A stretch of DNA of 6,315 nt from Deltaproteobacteria bacterium CG07_land_8_20_14_0_80_60_11 (lineage in GTDB: Bacteria; Desulfobacterota; Desulfobaccia; Desulfobaccales; 0-14-0-80-60-11): contig PEWM01000018.1 of assembly GCA_002779455.1 (NCBI GenBank), forward strand, positions 9,308-15,622, in the 5' to 3' direction. Positions 4,751-6,315 of the stretch are shown here, piece by piece. The notes beneath the pieces are model-generated. The model ran no database searches, was not told the origin of the DNA, and worked only from the letters and a program-made list of their open reading frames with translations. Position 1 is the first letter of the stretch, and the number at the start of each line of letters is the position of its first letter. Both the position numbers and the translations under genes were made by a program.

Positions 4751-4850
4751 CCAAGGAACAAGGAACAAGGAAAGTCTCGGACATACTTTCCTCCCTCGTT
4801 ACTGTTTCACTTTGCCGGCCCCGCGATACTTCTATCGCGGGGCTTTTATT
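4751..4850 (+). ncRNA. Candidate GGA-repeat small RNA (CsrA/RsmA-binding type) or attenuating leader
   Basis: A predicted transcript of about 100 bases, bounded by the sigma-54-type promoter and a strong terminator, with no reading frame of note. It starts with AAGGAAC twice and a third AAGGAA (4753-4772), giving GGA at 4755, 4762 and 4769. The second and third lie within ACAAGGA, the core of the CsrA-binding consensus. GGAAAGT (4769-4775) and ACTTTCC (4785-4791) form a 7-bp hairpin whose nine-base loop holds a fourth GGA (4779-4781), the favoured CsrA presentation. A CT-rich single-stranded linker follows and then the terminator. CsrB/RsmZ-type RNAs sequester CsrA by multiple GGA sites, but those usually have more of them. 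Alternatives are a Hfq/Crc-type decoy, since CrcZ of Pseudomonas is also sigma-54 dependent and A-rich, or a leader whose terminator attenuates the receiver gene at 4914. Confidence 0.5.
4818..4850 (+). terminator. Strong intrinsic terminator
   Basis: GCCCCGCGATA (4818-4828) pairs perfectly with TATCGCGGGGC (4833-4843) around a CTTC tetraloop, followed by TTTTATT (4844-4850). The 11-bp GC-rich stem, short loop and T-tract make this the clearest terminator in the window. It lies 292 bases after the nearest upstream stop codon and 64 bases before the next start, so it is best explained by a separate small transcript or by attenuation. Confidence 0.9.
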
Positions 4851-4913
4851 TGCGTGGGTCGGCCGATTAGCCCAAGTGCTCCCGGCTATCCGCATGTATG
4901 TGAAGATATCTCC

Positions 4914-5330
4914 ATGGATCCAAAATTTGCCAGCGAGCCGCCCATAAAAGACCCGCCCACAATAGTCATTCTGGTGGTGCAGGAATCTCTCCGTCATGGT
5001 CTGTTCAACCTTTTGCGAGAGAACGGTTATATGCCACAGATAGCGGCTAATCCCCGGGAAGTGATGGATCTCTTGCGGAAAAAGCAATGCGCCACGGTGT
5101 TTGTTGACTGTGAAGTCATTGGCATTTACGGCCCAGGCATTTGTTCCAAATTTAAGGTGTCCTGCCAGTATTGCCGGGTCGTGCTTCTCTGTGACAAGAG
5201 CCTGAATGCTCATCGTCAGATCATCAAGGAAACCATGGAGATCGGTATTTATGCCTGCCTGTTACCCCCATACGAAGACTGGGAAGTACTGACTATGGTC
5301 AGTTATTACCCGCGTATGCGAAGCATTTAA
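4914..5330 (+). CDS. Degenerate response-regulator receiver (pseudo-receiver) protein
   Basis: A 138-residue single-domain protein. The frame is open further upstream, but that extension crosses the terminator at 4818-4850, so ATG 4914 is chosen; only a weak GAAGAT site precedes it. Residues 16-128 follow the receiver plan: beta strand VILVV (18-22), helix LRHGLFNLLREN, strand TVFVD (61-65), strand RVVLL (88-92), then IYACLLPPY before a last helix. D65 stands at the phospho-acceptor place, but the usual acidic pair is Q23-E24 and the conserved Lys of the KP turn is P118 (PP). Phosphorylation is therefore doubtful and it may act as a pseudo-receiver binding a partner. It lacks any output domain. 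Five cysteines (59, 66, 77, 84, 87), including C84-x2-C87, are unusual for a receiver. It converges with the minus-strand gene 32 bases away. Role in the adjacent sigma-54 or small-RNA control is inference. Confidence 0.75.
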   Translation: MDPKFASEPPIKDPPTIVILVVQESLRHGLFNLLRENGYMPQIAANPREVMDLLRKKQCATVFVDCEVIGIYGPGICSKFKVSCQYCRVVLLCDKSLNAHRQIIKETMEIGIYACLLPPYEDWEVLTMVSYYPRMRSI

Positions 5331-5362
5331 GCAGAAATACCGCGACGAAAACCCCGAATAGA

Positions 5363-5890
5363 CTAACGCGCCAGAAATTGAAATATGATTTGTTGATTCT
5401 TCAAGGCATAGATACCCGCTTTGGTAAACAGATTCTGAGCCTGCTCATATTCTTTTTTGGCCTGAAAAGATAGTGCTGGGGCCGCTTCTTGCTGACCTTT
5501 TGATTCCATTTCCCGGGCTTGCTTTTCCTTAGCGGCTGCTGAGACCATAATCAAGTCACCTTGAGATTGGGCCTCATCCCCCAATTTTTGATTTATGGCG
5601 ATCTGCTGTTCCTCTTTAAAGGTAAGAGCGCGATCCGTCAATAAAGAAGCGCACTCTTTTTGTAGCAGGGAAAAAAGAGAGTTGGCCTCCGTGACCAATG
5701 ACTTAGCTTCGGCAAGCTGGCGGGCGTCTAGTTTCTGTTGGGCCATTTCCAGCAAAGGCGCCGCCCGACGGTAAAGAGTCGCACAGCTTGATAAAGCACC
5801 GTCCGGCGCGGTCTGGGCCCACCCCGTTGCCGTGAAGATGATGAGCAACCCCAGGACCAGGCTTCCTTGAACGTACCCGAATATCATCAT
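5363..5890 (-). CDS. Exported helical protein, 175 aa, function unknown
   Basis: Minus strand, starting at ATG 5890 (a second ATG follows at 5887). GGAGGA (5901-5906 on the plus strand as TCCTCC) lies ten bases before the start. An in-frame start at 5926 would put a hydrophilic stretch before the signal peptide and the ribosome site inside the gene, so it is rejected. Residues 1-25 are a Sec signal peptide with the hydrophobic core SLVLGLLIIFTATG and a likely cut at GWA|QT; there is no lipobox Cys. The mature protein is almost wholly helical, rich in Ala, Gln, Glu and Lys, with repeats of the form AxxLLEMAQQKLDA and KKEYEQAQNLFTKA, like periplasmic coiled-coil or TPR-like proteins (DUF4398-like in style). 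C36 and C80 could form a disulfide. No catalytic motif is seen. No clear promoter or terminator was found for it. Confidence 0.85.
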   Translation of the reverse strand: MMIFGYVQGSLVLGLLIIFTATGWAQTAPDGALSSCATLYRRAAPLLEMAQQKLDARQLAEAKSLVTEANSLFSLLQKECASLLTDRALTFKEEQQIAINQKLGDEAQSQGDLIMVSAAAKEKQAREMESKGQQEAAPALSFQAKKEYEQAQNLFTKAGIYALKNQQIIFQFLAR

Positions 5891-6266
5891 TCTGCCCTTC
5901 TCCTCCGGTGGCGAGGTTTTGAGCATCCCTTGCCCCCAAAAAGATCCTCAAAACGAACCTCCACTTAAAGCCAATGGTTCTCGCAGGGCGCACGTTAGCA
6001 TAAATTTGGGTGGAAAGTCAATTTTCCCTAGACTTTGGGCACTCAGCGCTGGGCTCACGGAATCGGTTTGGGGGCCTCCCGGCGCTGAAAAAGCACATAA
6101 TAGCCGACAGGTCAGGGAAGGCGCTGCCCGCGATAATTCCTCATCATCCAAATCCGGCGCGATCAAGGAGGTTTTTTTCCTTGGACAGCTAATTTCTGGG
6201 ATATGGTCACACAATTCCTCAAATTTTTTATTTGACAATATGCGGTTAACCGGTTATTGGATAAAT
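5891..6266. other. 376-base intergenic region between divergent genes
   Basis: No well-supported gene. It contains the ribosome site of the minus-strand exported protein (5901-5906), an 8-bp palindrome CAGCGCTG (6044-6051), a CAAGG/CCTTG dyad around a T-run (6164-6183, seven Ts) and the promoter with overlapping palindromes before the ArsR gene (6232-6260). A 96-codon minus-strand frame from a TTG at 6238 runs through most of it, but it has no ribosome site and I do not support it as a gene. Confidence 0.5.
6232..6260 (+). promoter_or_regulatory. ArsR-gene promoter with overlapping palindromic operator
   Basis: TTGACA (6232-6237) is a perfect -35 box; 17 bases later TATTGG (6255-6260) is a weak -10 box, placing the start close to the ATG at 6267. 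The spacer holds two overlapping 10-bp palindromes, CGGTTAACCG (6243-6252) and TAACCGGTTA (6247-6256). ArsR-family repressors commonly bind dyads that overlap their own promoter, so autoregulation is likely. Confidence 0.55.
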
Positions 6267-6315
6267 ATGAAAAAGGAAGCTCAACTGTTTAAGTCCCTGG
6301 CTGATGAGACCCGCC
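6267..6315 (+). CDS. ArsR-family transcriptional regulator, N-terminus only (partial)
   Basis: ATG 6267 opens a frame that runs off the window after 16 codons: MKKEAQLFKSLADETR. The phrase FKxLADxTR is the typical opening of ArsR/SmtB winged-helix repressors (first helix, before the LRIL-type segment). Members bind DNA as dimers and release it on binding metal or metalloid ions or other signals; the sensing residues lie beyond the window, so the ligand cannot be said. There is no clear ribosome site (GGAT five bases upstream at most), and together with the promoter position this suggests a leaderless or near-leaderless mRNA. An overlapping palindromic operator supports autoregulation. Genes controlled by it would lie downstream of the window. 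Confidence 0.8.
   Translation, partial: MKKEAQLFKSLADETR

Larger units (their letters stand above)
4527..4913 (+). other. 387-base non-coding region holding a candidate small RNA gene
   Basis: No supported protein gene; this stretch is visibly more AT-rich than its flanks up to about 4690. It holds small dyads (AATCT/AGATT at 4567-4580; CAATA/TATTG pairs at 4586-4601 and 4672-4692), a sigma-54-type promoter (4725-4740), GGA-bearing repeats and a hairpin (4753-4791), an intrinsic terminator (4818-4850), and 63 bases before the receiver-like gene in which I see no clear promoter. Confidence 0.6.

Noticed and set aside
4753..4773. AAGGAAC repeats as a CRISPR or variable tandem-repeat locus
   Set aside because: The unit is seven bases with fewer than three copies and no spacers.
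4839..4853. GG-N10-GC match in the tail of the terminator as a third sigma-54 promoter
   Set aside because: Only the GG, TT and GC bases match; the rest is terminator stem and T-run.
4812..4913. In-frame N-terminal extension of the receiver-like protein
   Set aside because: It would be translated through the strong terminator hairpin and has no ribosome site.
4680..5213. A 177-codon minus-strand frame, longer than the receiver gene opposite it
   Set aside because: It is antisense to the receiver-like frame, which shows a fold pattern. It also runs through the terminator and the small RNA, and its product shows no family features.
5948..6238. A 96-codon minus-strand frame with a TTG start
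   Set aside because: No ribosome site, rare start codon, no recognisable motif, and its start overlaps the ArsR promoter. Possible but not supported.

Overview
The window looks like chromosomal DNA from a GC-rich, strictly anaerobic bacterium, most likely a Desulfobacterota (deltaproteobacterial) lineage. This is inferred from three things: strong AAGGAG-type ribosome sites with high-GC codons, a run of small cysteine-rich redox-type proteins, and two good -24/-12 (sigma-54) promoter matches. No rRNA, tRNA, insertion sequence or CRISPR array is visible.

Layout. Bases 1-1689 (+) are the 3' part of a tightly packed operon: the tail of one gene, then proteins of 161 aa (cysteine-rich, zinc-ribbon-like), 78 aa (CxxC plus three Cys, like small Fe-S subunits), 116 aa (helical, unknown) and 141 aa (AbrB/SpoVT-like fold suspected). 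A structured stretch and an intrinsic terminator (1789-1832) close it. A small SprT-like zinc metallopeptidase lies on the minus strand (1861-2310). After a structured GC-rich gap comes a metallo-beta-lactamase/TPR fusion (2596-3837, +) with one metal-ligand His replaced by Thr. Then comes a 341-base regulatory region with a sigma-54-type promoter (3964-3979) and a 115-aa orphan protein (4179-4526).

The most interesting part is 4527-4913. A second sigma-54-type promoter (4725-4740) sits about 12 bases before a roughly 100-base transcript unit. That unit begins with AAGGAAC repeats carrying spaced GGA motifs, has a further GGA in a hairpin loop, and ends in a perfect 11-bp intrinsic terminator. 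It has the expected layout of a CsrA/RsmA-binding small RNA (or, alternatively, an attenuating leader) under sigma-54 control. It is followed by a degenerate response-regulator receiver protein (4914-5330). A convergent minus-strand gene encodes an exported helical protein (5363-5890). The window ends in the first 16 codons of an ArsR-family regulator (6267 onward), whose promoter contains overlapping palindromes and may give a leaderless mRNA.

Working together: the left operon probably encodes accessory or small subunits of an enzyme whose large subunit lies upstream of the window. The right half looks like a regulatory cluster: two sigma-54 promoters, a candidate small RNA, a pseudo-receiver and an ArsR repressor. 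Functional links between the two halves are not shown by the sequence.
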